A program made the position numbers and the translations under genes. 64,000 nucleotides of DNA from Owenia fusiformis (taxonomy: Eukaryota > Annelida > Polychaeta > Sabellida > Oweniidae), in NCBI GenBank assembly GCA_903813345.2, contig CAIIXF020000011.1:4800571-4864570 (forward strand), written 5' to 3'. Below the pieces are notes generated by a model. The model ran no database searches. It was not told where the DNA came from and saw only the letters and a program-made list of their open reading frames with translations. This document shows positions 19,517 through 31,266 of the stretch, piece after piece; within the stretch, counting starts at the first letter, position 1, and the number at the start of each line of letters is the position of its first letter.

Positions 19517-20668
19517 CCACTCAGTAAAAATACGATTTCTCTGCAACCTGATGTCCAATCAAGATCATTCAAATATATATGTGTTCCTGACACGTTTGGG
19601 CGTCCGGGAATAAAATTGCTTGTGAAAACTGGCTTTGTATAAAAAACCTCCTACCTCATACCCACCTACCCACGTACGTGGGACATAATACAGTCTTTGA
19701 AGGGTTCAATTTTAAAGATCTTAGTCTATTAAATCTAAATTTATGATGAATTATAGAAGCATTTGTAACGATCCTTGATAGCAAGTTGCTACTACATCCC
19801 AGCTGGGTTCGATTCCCACTCGGAGCATCGAATTTAGCACACTTTCTTTCAATTTCTTTTTCTGGCTTGTTGGACCTATGGTCGCGGTCGTTAGTTATTT
19901 ATTCCCCCGGGGCGCCCTCGGATCATTACACATTAAAATGCATCCACATGCCTTTATTTATGGATCTGTCATCTGTCTAGTCATAAAACAAAGCCGGAAT
20001 TGTAGAAATGTTAATACTTTGAGCTATTTTGAGATTTAATAATCATTAAAATTGAACCCTTCAATGACTGTATCATGTTCCACGTAGGTGGGTATGAGGT
20101 AGGAGGTTTTTTATACAAAGCCGTGAAAACTATATACAAAAGTGTTCCAGAGACCCTTATCTACTTGGCTAAGGTTTTATTTGAAGATACATTGCCTTAT
20201 TAAGCAGGTAGAGGGGCATACAGAACACGGAAGCAAATGCTATGTTGAAAATGTTCTATATTTCTATTTGAACCTGTGTTTACATGTCACGTAGGCCAGT
20301 GTTTTATATGGGGATTATATGTACTTTACTTGTTTACATGAACGTAAATCATTACATGAAATCTGCATTCTTCTGGGTTTAATCTGGGTTTGTATTGTCT
20401 TATTGGGGCGTTTCGACTTTAAAACAAACCCTACCTAAATGGATTGTGTCTCGGGAACGTTTTTGTAAATAGTTATTATAAACAATTCTGAAAGAATATC
20501 ACATATTTTTGTCTTCCCGATTTCAGTCATGAATTACGTCAATTTCTCGTGCAAACATTGGGTAGACGTTGTCATAACCGGATGCCCGAACGTGTCAGGA
20601 ACATATAGATACTCGAATGATGTTGATTGAACATCAGGGTGCAGAGAAATCGTAATTTTACTGAGTGG
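19517..20668. mobile_element. inverted-repeat element inside the long-TIR element
   Basis: Ends are inverted: CCACTCAGTAAAAATACG on the left and its counterpart ending at 20668. The inverted match continues about 110 bp through TGTTCCTGACACGTT. Interrupted by the 9-bp-TSD MITE at 19631-20122. No clear TSD and no ORF. Confidence 0.7.
19631..20122. mobile_element. MITE with 9-bp TSD (family A, copy 1)
   Basis: TIRs begin GGCTTTGTATAAAAAACCTC and end with the inverse at 20122. It is flanked by a perfect 9-bp duplication GTGAAAACT (19622-19630 and 20123-20131). No ORF. The interior has a B-box-like GGTTCGATTCC near 19806. Related copies are at 46570-46956 and 48134-49268. A 9-bp TSD fits Mutator- or Merlin-type transposases; assignment is inference. 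Confidence 0.85.
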
Positions 20669-21409
20669 CTTCACGAAAAAATAAGCAGCACTTTAGGCCA
20701 CCTTAAATACAACTCGTCAGTTGTATCCAGTTGGAATCCCAGCGTAATTTTTTTTAATTATATGGTTGTGCTTTGATTTTACGCTGAAAACATTTATAAC
20801 TACGGCAACTTTATATTAAAACATTTATTATCTTTTCAGTTGTATTAAAATGTAAAATATGATATATGTCAGCTTATTGCTTTCTGGAGAACAGTCAATG
20901 TTTAAATTTGGTACAATGAATCGGACACTCATGTAAATCGACATGGTTATAACATTGAACTCAATGCAGTAAATTAGTTATTTCTTTGAATCACAGCGGG
21001 ATTGGTTTTATTTTATATGATTGCCAACTCTGGTGTTTTTTGTGAATGCTTTTGACCGCTGTAAATGTGAAACTGATACAGTATTATTCGATTGTTCTAT
21101 GTCTTGGTCACATTTGCTCCGATTTTCACTACGGCGCCCGGCCGATTGAGTATTGTGTTCAGAAATGTATTCAATTTTGAACAAAATACTCGCAGCAAAT
21201 GTGATCTGGGCATTACACAGCGGTATTTCGAACATACTATTGTTGCTTAACCACGACCTTGCCAATTTTAAAATCATACTCCTTATTTAAATCCAACGAT
21301 AGGAGCTCATGGAAAGTATACATTTTAACTTTTATACATCTTTACAAATACTAGAAATCTACATGTTCGAGTGGATCACGAAGGGTCCCCATATAGCAGC
21401 AGCCTCCAT
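20669..21409. other. no gene seen
   Basis: AT-rich interior of the long-TIR element. Includes a diverged copy (near 20701-20740) of an arm segment containing ACTCGTCAGTTGTATCCAG. Confidence 0.5.
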
Positions 21410-22645
21410 AAAATGCAAAATACCTGTATTGATAACTTGACTTTGACTGATTTTTGAATTGAGATGAACTTGTTGAAACCTCGTGAAACGCCAGATACTA
21501 GTACCTAGATGTGACCTTGAAATAGCGTTGGCCAATACACATTGACTTTGACCTTAGGTCACCTAATCATGTGTCGTCAAGGGTCATTGTAGCCCTCAAG
21601 GTCCTTTCAACGCCAAATACTTAGATATCAATTTTTGATCTTGAAACAAACTTGACCCAGTTACATTGGCCTTGAACTCAGTTCACCTCGTTGGTTGCCA
21701 AGGGTCACAGCAGCCGAAAGGACTTTAAATCACCAAATACATAGATATTGATATTTTACATAGGAATGACGTTGACTTCAGGTCACCTAATCATGCCTCA
21801 TCAAGGGTCGAATCTCAGACCAAGGGTAAAGAACGCGTAAACCTAGATATTGACATTTAAAGAGAGAATCGGATCTAGCAAGCAGTCTAACAAAAAAATT
21901 GTTTCAATTTTAGAATATTTCTGGCTTACGTCATTCCTTTTCATGTCTATTATCTAAAAATCCCAAAACTGCACACTTTATTTCAGCAAAAGTAAAGAGT
22001 TTACAACAATGACTTTTGTATATTTCTTCTATAAGAATGGTTACTTATTATTTACAATTTTGCACTTTTAATCTATTATAACTTCATCAATTTCTAACAT
22101 ATCGTAAATATTTTGTGAGATATTGTATTTGAGATTGTAAGGAATAGATAAGTACGTCAATTGTACATGTTGCTTGTAATTTTGTCACCTACATATATCT
22201 GATTCTGCCTTTAACCTAGAATGACTTTGACATCTGACCTTAGTAGAACGCTCACTGGCCCATCAAGTATGAGGGCAAAAGGAGATGTCGAGACCTACTA
22301 TAAAAGCATGTTTGGTCTGTCTGTCATTTTGTCTGTCTGTCGGGACATCTCCTTCTACACCATTTAACCTTAGTAAGTTGGTCTCCGAAGGTCAGAGTTA
22401 AGTTCATTCAAAGGTAAACGATCAATGTCTAGGTATTTGGCGTTTGATGATACTATGGCCCTTGGCGAATTATGATTAGATGAACCGAGGTCAACATTAA
22501 TGTTTCTTGTACAAGGTCATCCCAAGGTCAAAGATAAATATTTAGGTATTTTACGTTTCAAGACCTTTGGACAAATTCGATTCAATTCAAGAATCGGTCA
22601 AGGTCAAAAAATCAATATACAGGTATTTTGTATTTTTTTGTAACG
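21410..22645. repeat. inverted-repeat element rich in GGTCA/TGACC
   Basis: Left (about 21410-21860) and right (about 22230-22640) arms are diverged inverted copies, for example AATACCTGTATTGATAACTTGACTT on the left against its inverse near 22600-22625, shown here only in part. The arms are studded with AAGGTCA and TGACCT words. A GTCT microsatellite lies at about 22315-22350. No transposase. Confidence 0.55.
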
Positions 22646-23399
22646 ATGTATTACAGTTAAAATGTATACAGAGATAAAATAGGTTAGCTCCTATAGTTTC
22701 CTTGTGTATACGTTTATGTCTCTGCGTAATAACGCAGATGCGAGCAGGTAGTTACCAATCTCACCACAAGGTGGCTCGTTTGGGTCAGATAGCATGGCGG
22801 GTATGGTAGAAAGTTCCCTTTAACTTAAAGTACATCTGTTTTCGTGGTTCAATTTTCATATCACCCTTAAAATGTATCTAATAGCAATGCAAATTAAAAT
22901 ATGTCCAGTGAACGAAAATGCAATACAAGAATAGATATCTCACATGGGGTTATTTTGTGTATATGTAACATGGTCATTTTCACATTTTATATTATTACTG
23001 TTCATATTAATCAATCCCTATTCGTCTCAATATAACAGGTCCATAAGTAGGTTGTTTGCAGTTTTACTCTTTTAATACCATGTTCACTTTTCACCTTTTA
23101 TTGAAACCAGTTATTCAACTATGCAAACTGTGTCAGTTTTATATATCTATTGTTCCCTTATATGGTCTTTCTAACTCACATGTAGCTGAGTTTGCATTGG
23201 GTGTTGGCTTGTCAGTAGTTGTTGTAAGAGTTCATGTTGTACATTACAGAGCATTGTATTTTGAACATTGAAGTTTGAAATATACTATTTTATATATATT
23301 TTAATTTGAAGTTCGAGTTATTTTATTGCCAGCCACGGGCCTTCCACACGCCCATTTACATATAACGCATTGAAACAACTTTAAAAAGTGACCAATGTC

Positions 23400-24215
23400 A
23401 GTGTTGTGATAATAGAGAATTTTCGTTATAAGTTGTTTCAAAAACTTATACGTATACTTATAGTTTAAAGGGTCTTGTCGAACTAAAATCAATTCAAATT
23501 GATTTTCATAATCTGTACCAAGTGGGGCATAACTATTCCCGATATAGTCAAGCTCCATCATCAACTAGGGACTGCGAATACAATGTCCTTTGCTAGTGTC
23601 AATTATGAACACGATAAACTAAACGCTAGTTGAAGGGTCCTTGTAGTGTACGATAAACAAGACCCTTTAAAGTGAATCACTACACGAACGAGTCGATCAT
23701 TTCAAAGTTCTCATGAAATTATAAGGTCAATTATTAAGTTTTTACGTATAAAAGGGCCTTTATACGCAGATTATAAACTTACAGAGTTGGATCTCCGCAT
23801 AGTATATGTGTGCACCTACTGACCAGAATGGCGTATTAAAATTAATCGGCTGAATAGGCATAGTATCCAATCAAACAGCTCGACTTATTCATTAGCTGAA
23901 CTAATTCTCCCTTCGTTATTTCTACAAGGTGATTCAAAACGATCATCTACAAAAAATATATTTGAGAGTAGATAAATCTGTAAAACCCGTGTGCTATATC
24001 AGCCTATTTGATTCTAGAAAACACATATGACACAACTAAACATGCTTTACATCAAGGGGGTATGGATGGTATGCCATTGGCCCTTTTATTACCGTCCTAG
24101 GAGATATTTCCCGACGAATTAGGAAATTATGAAACACCTTGTTTATTGGGTTTATAAGTATAAGTATACGTATCAGTTTTTAAAAAACGTATAACGAAAA
24201 TTCTCTGATAACGCC
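23400..24215. repeat. diverged inverted-repeat element
   Basis: 23410-23465 and 24155-24210 are inverted copies sharing GAGAATTTTCGTTATA and ATACGTATACTTATA. The interior repeats AGGGTC-containing words. No coding frame. Confidence 0.5.
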
Positions 24216-24289
24216 CCTCATACCTATTTATTACAGGTCGTAAAGACCATTGTTGCCTGATTTATAGCAAAACATTGACTTTTGCACGT

Positions 24290-24308
24290 TGATGATGATG
24301 ATGATGAT
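24290..24308. repeat. (GAT)n microsatellite
   Basis: Six uninterrupted GAT triplets. Confidence 0.9.
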
Positions 24309-24840
24309 GCACCTTTTATAATAGATCTCATATCTTAGAAGCGTATCAGTTCAAAAAAATACTAGAAGACCTTACATATTTTGCCATGCACTGCACCTAT
24401 TCATTTGGCAATTCAGTTGTAAATATCTTGAAAAAAATAAATCTTCCAAATTTGTTGAGTTTTCTTGCAGAAATCGCCTACCCCCCCCCCTCCATCCATT
24501 TTGTATGATTTAAGCTGCTGATATTCTTCTTTAAACGAGTCGGATTTTCAAAATCTATAAGTTGGACTCCCTTTATAGAAGCTTTGAACTGAATTTGCAC
24601 TGCTTAATGCTGAAATTTTATTGTTTATCCATACATTTTAAGAAAAAATGTATAAAAAAAGATGTTAAGCCAAATGTTGCCCTAAAAATTCAGAGAATGT
24701 AAAAAATTTCGAATTTTCTATGTACAGGCCTTGTTGCCCCTTTCAGAAGCTTAATATGTAAATTATCTAATCAAACACTTCGTCCACCATTTTGAAACAC
24801 TAATCAATCCAATCTGTGCTAGCGATTCATAGGGCGAGCC

Positions 24841-25030
24841 ATTGGGATATTTCCAGGGTTAGTACACAGCTGGAAATGTCAGGGAAATTGACTTACTTGA
24901 TTTTCCAAGTGCTGGAAATGTCAGGTAATTTTAAAATTAGGTCAAAAGGGCCAAAGATGACCGGGAATTTTGAAACGGTAGATATGTCAGGGAAATGTCA
25001 GGGAAATGTCAGGGAAATTTGTATCAATGT
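24841..25030. repeat. degenerate GGAAATGTCAGG repeat
   Basis: About eight irregular copies of GGAAATGTCAGG, closely spaced at 24980-25020. It produces a spurious reading frame. No functional assignment. Confidence 0.6.
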
Positions 25031-25483
25031 TGAAAAAATAATGTTTCAAAAAAAAAAATTAGGACTATGACAGGATATCAATGAAATCCAAAATGTAATA
25101 TTTAGTTGATTCCACAGGCTAAAGTATGAAAACGTATTACATATATCTAAAAATTTTACACTGTCTTGATTAATGAATTTCATAGATCTAGAGGCCCTTC
25201 AGGAGTGGAAAACCTTAAATTATCAGAGATTAATGTTTCCAAACTGTTTTGAAACAAACGAACGTCTTGTTTTCAACCTACACCTTGCTCCTTTCTGTCG
25301 TATTTAATAAAACAAAAATAGTATATCACGGAGGGATACGAACCACTCACCTGGGACTTGGTTATTCACTAGCGCCATAGGCGTTCTACTATTCTGGATA
25401 CAACTGACGAGTCGTATTTAAGTGAGGATCATTTTGAATTGACGCTTGGTATAAATATATAATACTTTTGTTCTTTCATATCG

Positions 25484-25547
25484 GTAGCTCGTTGGTCTCA
25501 TGGTTAGCGTGCCTGGCTTCCATTGTCTAGGTTAGTTGATCGAGACC
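25484..25547 (+). other. tRNA-like Pol III boxes in the right TIR arm
   Basis: GTAGCTCGTTGG at 25484-25495 and GATCGAGACC at 25538-25547, the mirror of 19138-19201. Confidence 0.45.
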
Positions 25548-26301
25548 CGTTCATGTCGAACTTTTTGATTTGCTTGTTGTCAAGATATAATAAGTAGGGC
25601 AAAATCCAGAAAAAGTAGATCAAAAATACTCCAATGGAGTATAAAATTGTCACCAGGATTCCGGAATGAGACGAATGTTAACTCGTGAAATCTCGGTAGA
25701 TAAAGTAGGTCAGAAAATCCGGATTAATCCGAACAAGGTTCGAGAATTTCCGTCATAAGAAGTAGGTCAAAAATACTCCAATGGAGTATAAAATTGTCAC
25801 CAGGATTCCGAAATACGACGAATCGAATCGGGAAACTACGGTACAATAATGAAGTGCATAAAAACCGAAATGATCCGAACAACGTTCGGATAAAATCGTG
25901 AAACAGGTGTCAGGGGCTTCCCCTCATCTTTCCATACATGGTTCTAAAAGCCTTATATGGATCTATCACGTGACATTCAAAATGACGTTCCTATATGGTT
26001 CTATGGGCCTTATATGGATCTTTCGAAGACGTAACCTAATACCAAATCAAAATCAAAATTTTACCTTGACCATTGGATGGGATTTCATAGAAAATATCAA
26101 AGAAAACATATCCTCGTGATCCTTAATCACTTAAATTCGATAATTTTATCTTCACCCCTTGATGGAATTTTATGAAAGAAGTTATGAAAACATCATGTAA
26201 GGGTTTTCACCTAAATTAGCTCGTTTTATCTTGACCCTTCAATTGAATTTCATTGAAAAATGTTTAATGAAAAATATCATCATGTTATGATTTGTATTTA
26301 A

Positions 26302-26812
26302 AGCACAACTGAAATAGCTTTTCTCAACTTGCAGCTACAAAATTGCAGTTTTCTCCATTGTAAGCCCACCGTAGAGTTCTTGCGATAGCCATTATAAAAT
26401 AAATGTTAGATAACTGCTAACGGTCATAGATAACAAATTAAAACTAACTGATAAATCAAATTGGCCCCCACGTGATTAGTAACGTCATATACAACATATA
26501 GCTTTGGTTTATTGGTTCCATAGTAATCACAACGTCACGGCAACCATAGGATTGTTGTGTAAACAAATAACAAAACATTTTGGCATTATGACTTTATGAT
26601 CTAATGGACCAAAACGGGCCACGTGGGGACCAGTGAGAGATCACGTGGGGGCCAATAACGTCACAACCAATTCGAATATTGCTTATTAAGCAGCTATAAC
26701 GATCGTTAGAGTGAAATAGTTTTCACACTACAGATGAGAAAACATGTCCAAATACATCTATCAAAAAATTATATTGATTCCTTTAGGTTAAAAATACTAT
26801 TTCATATCTGCT
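26302..26812. mobile_element. TTAA-flanked MITE, piggyBac-like
   Basis: Present in the right arm but absent from the left, so a clean insertion. The ends AGCACAACTGAAATAG and, inverted, AGCAGATATGAAATAG form the TIR; flanking TTAA is at 26298-26301 and 26813-26816, the piggyBac signature. The interior has an inverted pair around GGCCCCCACGTGAT (near 26465 and 26650) with CACGTG palindromes. No ORF. Confidence 0.75.
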
Positions 26813-27095
26813 TTAAATAAGACCGTTTCATCTAAATACTTGCTGGATAATATTTCATAAAAAAATGCACTTTAAAAATATTTCAGGATTTGCCTTAATT
26901 TATCAATGTAATGTAAGTATTAGATTGACTCTCAAAAAGGGTTCTATTTTAACTTTTTTATTGAAATTAATACTAGGCAGGACTCACTCTCTAAATAGCT
27001 AATAAAAATTCAACCCTTGGATGTGATTTCGTTGAAAAAAAAATATGACAAGTCCAGAATCAAATGATTTGTCCAGAACCTCTTAAGATCCTGTT

Positions 27096-27572
27096 AAGAG
27101 TTGATTGAGCAAGATAGGCACATTTCACTGGATGAGATTAGTTCCATTCTGAATATTTCTCATGGCTCTTGTCATACAATCATCACTAAAGTATTGAAAA
27201 AGTGTTATGTAGCCTCAAAATGGGTTACAAGAATCCCCACTCAGGAACAGAAGCAAGAAAGAATTGATGTCTCGAGGCAGTTTCTTGACGAATATGGACA
27301 ATGCTCGTCCCCATACAAGTAATGTTGCCAAGACTGCCTTAGAAGACCTCCAATGGAGCAGGATTCCACAAGCACCATACTCCCCAGACACATCTCCATG
27401 TGACTTTTACCTCTTCAGCAATCTAATGAGGGGTCTTCGGGGGATCCGGTTTGATTCCGATCAGGCTCTGCAGGCAGCCGTGCGCAAACGTTTAAATGAA
27501 TTGTCGGCTGGTGGTTTCAAAGGTGTCTTCAGAGACTGGGTAGAAAGGCACCGAAAGGTCATTGCTGCATGA
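27096..27572 (+). pseudogene. mariner transposase, C-terminal fragment
   Basis: Continues the gene broken at 4053. 27101-27300 encodes the second helix-turn-helix (HISLDEISSILNISHGS) and the ASKWV...QEQKQER linker. A frame change leads at 27294 to MDNARPHTS, the second catalytic Asp, and then YSPDTSPCDFYLF with the third Asp 34 residues on (the D34D mariner signature). The segment that should carry the first catalytic Asp, about 90 residues, is missing between the two frames. It is therefore internally deleted as well as split. Confidence 0.85.
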
Positions 27573-28084
27573 AAATCAATAAAATTGGGTTGAACCGAGT
27601 ACAACGCCCTTCTGTTACCATAGCAACCATTATTCAGTAACCAATGATGGTTGAGATACAATGTTTAGTCAATATTAGCACAAATGTATGTTCTATAGAT
27701 GTACCAAATATCAAGAAATAATTCCTCAAAATGACAAAGTTAGAGATAAATAAACAGAACTTTTTGACTGACCTAAGTACATACGATTGACCAAAGAAAC
27801 AAGATTCTCATGATTGCGTCCACTGATAAGGTCTGTCCAGATGCAAAGCAAAGAAGAAACAGGATGTTTTGTCGTATAATGCTTGAAATTGTATTGCGCA
27901 ACTTTTAATTTATCTTGTCAATGCATGATAACGTTGATATGTATGTGTTTTATATCGTAGCATATGTTACTGCAAACGTATGAAAGGGTAAAATTCCCTT
28001 AAGATTGAAAAAGAAGGCCTCATTACGTTTGTCGAAGCAAATGTGGCGGAGGCATTACATTATTCTAGTTTGTTATGGAATATA
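27573..28084. other. no gene seen; 3' flank of the mariner
   Basis: The mariner 3' terminal repeat should be here but was not pinned down. Confidence 0.4.
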
Positions 28085-28615
28085 GTTGAGCCTAATTATG
28101 TATGACTATTACGCAAAATAAATACATGTTGCTTACCCAAACTATGTATGACTACTACTTCAAATGTATAGCTGCCCCGGACTATGTACATGGGTATTAC
28201 GTCAAATACATAGCTGTCCCGAACTATGTATGACTACTACATTAAATACATTGCTTCCCCGAATTATGTTTGATTATGACGTCAAATACATAGCTGACCC
28301 GAACAAATATGACTACTTTGCAAATACATAGCTAAATTATAGCATGAATACTACGTAAAATACATCGCTGACAAGAATTATGTATAACTACTTGGTCAAA
28401 TAATCAGCTGTCTCGAACTATGTATATGACTACTACGTCAAGTGCAATATTGACCCGAACTATGCATGACTACTACGTTAAATACATATTAGCTGTCCCG
28501 AACTATGTATGAATACTACGTCAAATACATTGTTGACAAGAATTGTGTATGTACTTCGTCAAATACATAGCCGACCCGAACTATGTATGACTTCTTCGTC
28601 AAATATTTATACTCC
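28085..28615. repeat. 40-bp tandem array, about 13 copies
   Basis: The unit can be written as AACTATGTATGACTACTACG followed by TCAAATACATAGCTGACCCG. Copies are diverged with small indels. No conserved frame. Confidence 0.85.
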
Positions 28616-29369
28616 AGTAAAATCGTTGTAAATTTTCACAAACAAATGAAAAAATTGCAACACAGAGTAAACCTAGTGTAATCGATAGCCATTGGTAATT
28701 AAAACAACATATCAAAAATCTAGAAAAATCTAAGTAGTGAAAAACCTTAAAATCACCATTTATACCCCTTGGGATAATTTTATGAGGGGGTAATATGATA
28801 ATCATTACCACATAACTCTAATCACTATGAAATCTTCAGGGATCATGCGCCTATATATAGTGAGTTGTCACGACAATTTTGAAATTAATTGGTCAATTGG
28901 TTACCATAGCAACACAATTTAATTGCTCAAAATCTTAAATATTTCAGGTAAATCTGAAGCTTCTTATAATAACAGATGTTGCCATTTCTCTTCAAATCAT
29001 TTGAAAATGAACATTAAACTACCCTAAAACATATTTGGGGAGTGTTTAATAAGATAACATGATAAATGTGATAAATTATATGATATCTTTGACCCTGAAC
29101 TCTATTCTATTAGGTGACTATCTCTCTATCTACTCAAAAGTTGGCGTGGCACTTTTCAGTGATAATGTCCTAAAACAGTTATTTTTACAAAATCAGTCAC
29201 AGTTATATTTATAGGGTTCATGGATACGGATGTTATTCTTTAATATGGTGAGTCTGTACATGATTGGTCAAGGGGTTGCCATAGTAACATAGAGCATAAT
29301 AAACGCAAATAGTGTAGTACATATGTTCTGAAAAAACGTATCTCATAACATAGAATATGATTCAACCCC
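28616..29369. other. no gene seen
   Basis: AT-rich; no frame or repeat structure that I can support. Confidence 0.45.
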
Positions 29370-30700
29370 CAGCGTATATGGTGTCCTTCAATACCAAGAA
29401 CATGTCATCCAATAGTCTAATATGGTAGAACCTGAGACTATAGAATAGTTCAGAAGAGCCTAAGTTGGTTCAGCCTCCAGAGTATATAGATGGTACAGCC
29501 TCAAGAGAATAAAATTAGTGCAGTCTCAAGAATCTAATATGATACAGGCTCAAGTAGTATATGTATTCAGCATCCAGAGTCCAAGATGATATAACATTCA
29601 GAATCTAAGATTGCTATAGTAGTCAGAGCCTAGAATCAGTACAGCCTCCATAAGTCTAAGATGGTATAGCCTCCAGACCCTTAGATGGTACAGCCTCCAG
29701 ATATAACATGGAATCAGTCTCCAGAGTATAAGATGGTACAACTTTCAGAGGCTATGATTGCTATAGCATTCAGAGCCTAGGATGGGTACAGCCTCCATGA
29801 GTCTAAGATGGTACATCCTCCATGAGTCTAAGACGATACAGCCTCCAGATATAACATGGAATCAGTCTCCAGAGTCTAAGATGATACAGCTTCAGAGGCT
29901 ATGATTGCTATAGCATCTAGAGGCTAAGATAGGCACAGTTTCCACGAGTCTAAGATGGTACAGCTTCCAGATATAACATGGATTCAGTCTCCAGAGTCCA
30001 AGATGGTAGATCCTTCAGATAATTTGATTGCTATAGCATTCAGAGCCTATGATAAGTACAGCTCCAAGAGTCTAACATGTACAGCCTCTAACCCTTAGAT
30101 GGTACAGCCCATGATATAACATAGGATCAGTTTCCAGATTCTAAGATAGTACAGCCTTCAGAGCCTAAAATGGTTCAGCCTCCAAAGTTGAAAATGGTAT
30201 AGCCTACGACTAATATTAACAATTAGAGTCTGATATGGACTCAGGAGTTTAATGGGTACATCTACTTCTATAATGGCTACAACCTTCAATTCCAAGAGTC
30301 TAAGATGACCCAGCCTCTATAATTTAAAATTGATACAGCCTACAGAGTCTAATATGGTACAACATCCAGAGTATAATATGAATTCAACCTCCAGAGACCA
30401 ATATGGCATAGCTTCAGTGTTTAATTTGGACTCAGCCTCTAGGGCCAAAGATAGTACAGCCACAATAGTCTATGATTTCTATGAAAGTCAAGAGTCAAAG
30501 ATAGGTACAGCCTCCAAGAGTCTAAGATAATACAACCTACAAGATGTAAAGAATCACAATTTTGCCACATATAACATCAATATGTGATTAATAAATAGAT
30601 ATAAGATGGTGCAGCCTCTAGAGTCTTAGAGGTTGTAGACTCTAGTGTTTAATGGGTACATCCTCCAACGTCTACAATGGGTAGAATATCCATAATCTAA
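29370..30700. repeat. degenerate ~24-bp tandem array
   Basis: Runs of GATGGTACAGCCTCCAGAGT plus CTAA and variants, about 50 units of roughly 24 bp, heavily diverged. Related words recur (ATATAACATGG, GATTGCTATAGCAT). Confidence 0.75.
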
Positions 30701-30714
30701 GATTGATTATTGTC

Positions 30715-31240
30715 TAATATTGTGATGCTACTGTTATAATAAGTCTACAAATATTGAAGCTTACCACTATTTCGATAATGACTGCCCTTATTTTGCATTA
30801 AGAATAAAATTATTTAATTTCATCTTATTCCCTGACCCTGATTAGACACCGATTTTGTGATGCTAATTGTACTAAGTCTACAAAATATTGAAGGTAATCA
30901 CTATTTCGATAATGGGCCCTCATTTTGCATTAACAATAAAGTAATTGTTCTAGTCTTGATTTTTATAAATTCATCTTATTCCCTGACCCTGAAAACATGA
31001 GTCTTGACACCAATATTGTGATGCTATTTTACTAAGTCTACAAAATATTGAAGGTAATAACTATTTCGATAATGACTGCCCTCATTTTGCATTTACAAAA
31101 ACTATTGTTCTAATCTTGATATTTATAATTTCATCTTATTCCCCAACCCTGAAAACCTAGGTTTAGACACCTATATTGTGATGTTTCTGTGCTTAGTTTT
31201 CAAAATATTGAAGATAATTACTAATTCGACAATGGCCACC
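30715..31240. repeat. ~150-bp tandem repeat, about 3.7 copies
   Basis: Units begin near TATTGTGATGCTA and include AAAATATTGAAGGTAAT, CTATTTCGATAATG and TTCATCTTATTCCCTGACCC. Starts are near 30717, 30848, 31009 and 31170. Confidence 0.8.
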
Positions 31241-31266
31241 TTCATTTGCATATATAAAGGAGCATG

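Larger units (their letters stand above)
4054..27095. mobile_element. long-TIR DNA element, host of the nested stack
   Basis: Terminal inverted repeats start AACAGGATCTTAAG. The left arm runs 4054-4650 plus 18703-19511 (split by the Gypsy element); the right arm runs 25174-27095 (with a 0.5-kb insertion at 26302-26812). The arms are about 1.4 kb once insertions are removed. The element is flanked by AAGA at 4050-4053 and 27096-27099, a 4-bp target-site duplication inside a mariner transposase gene. The interior (19512-25173) shows no transposase that I can recognise, only other inverted-repeat insertions, so it looks non-autonomous. A third arm copy is at 62194. The superfamily is unknown. 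Confidence 0.8.
25174..27095. repeat. right TIR arm of the long-TIR element
   Basis: Inverted copy of 4054-4650 plus 18703-19511. It contains the empty CGTC target of the Gypsy element (25984-25987), tRNA-like boxes (25484-25547) and a TTAA-flanked MITE (26302-26812). Confidence 0.85.

Noticed and set aside
19786-19830. tRNA gene suggested by GGTTCGATTCC
   Set aside because: No cloverleaf with a proper acceptor stem could be drawn. It is more likely a tRNA-derived repeat inside the MITE.
24816-25070. 84-codon frame with MSGK-like repeats
   Set aside because: Produced by the degenerate GGAAATGTCAGG repeat.
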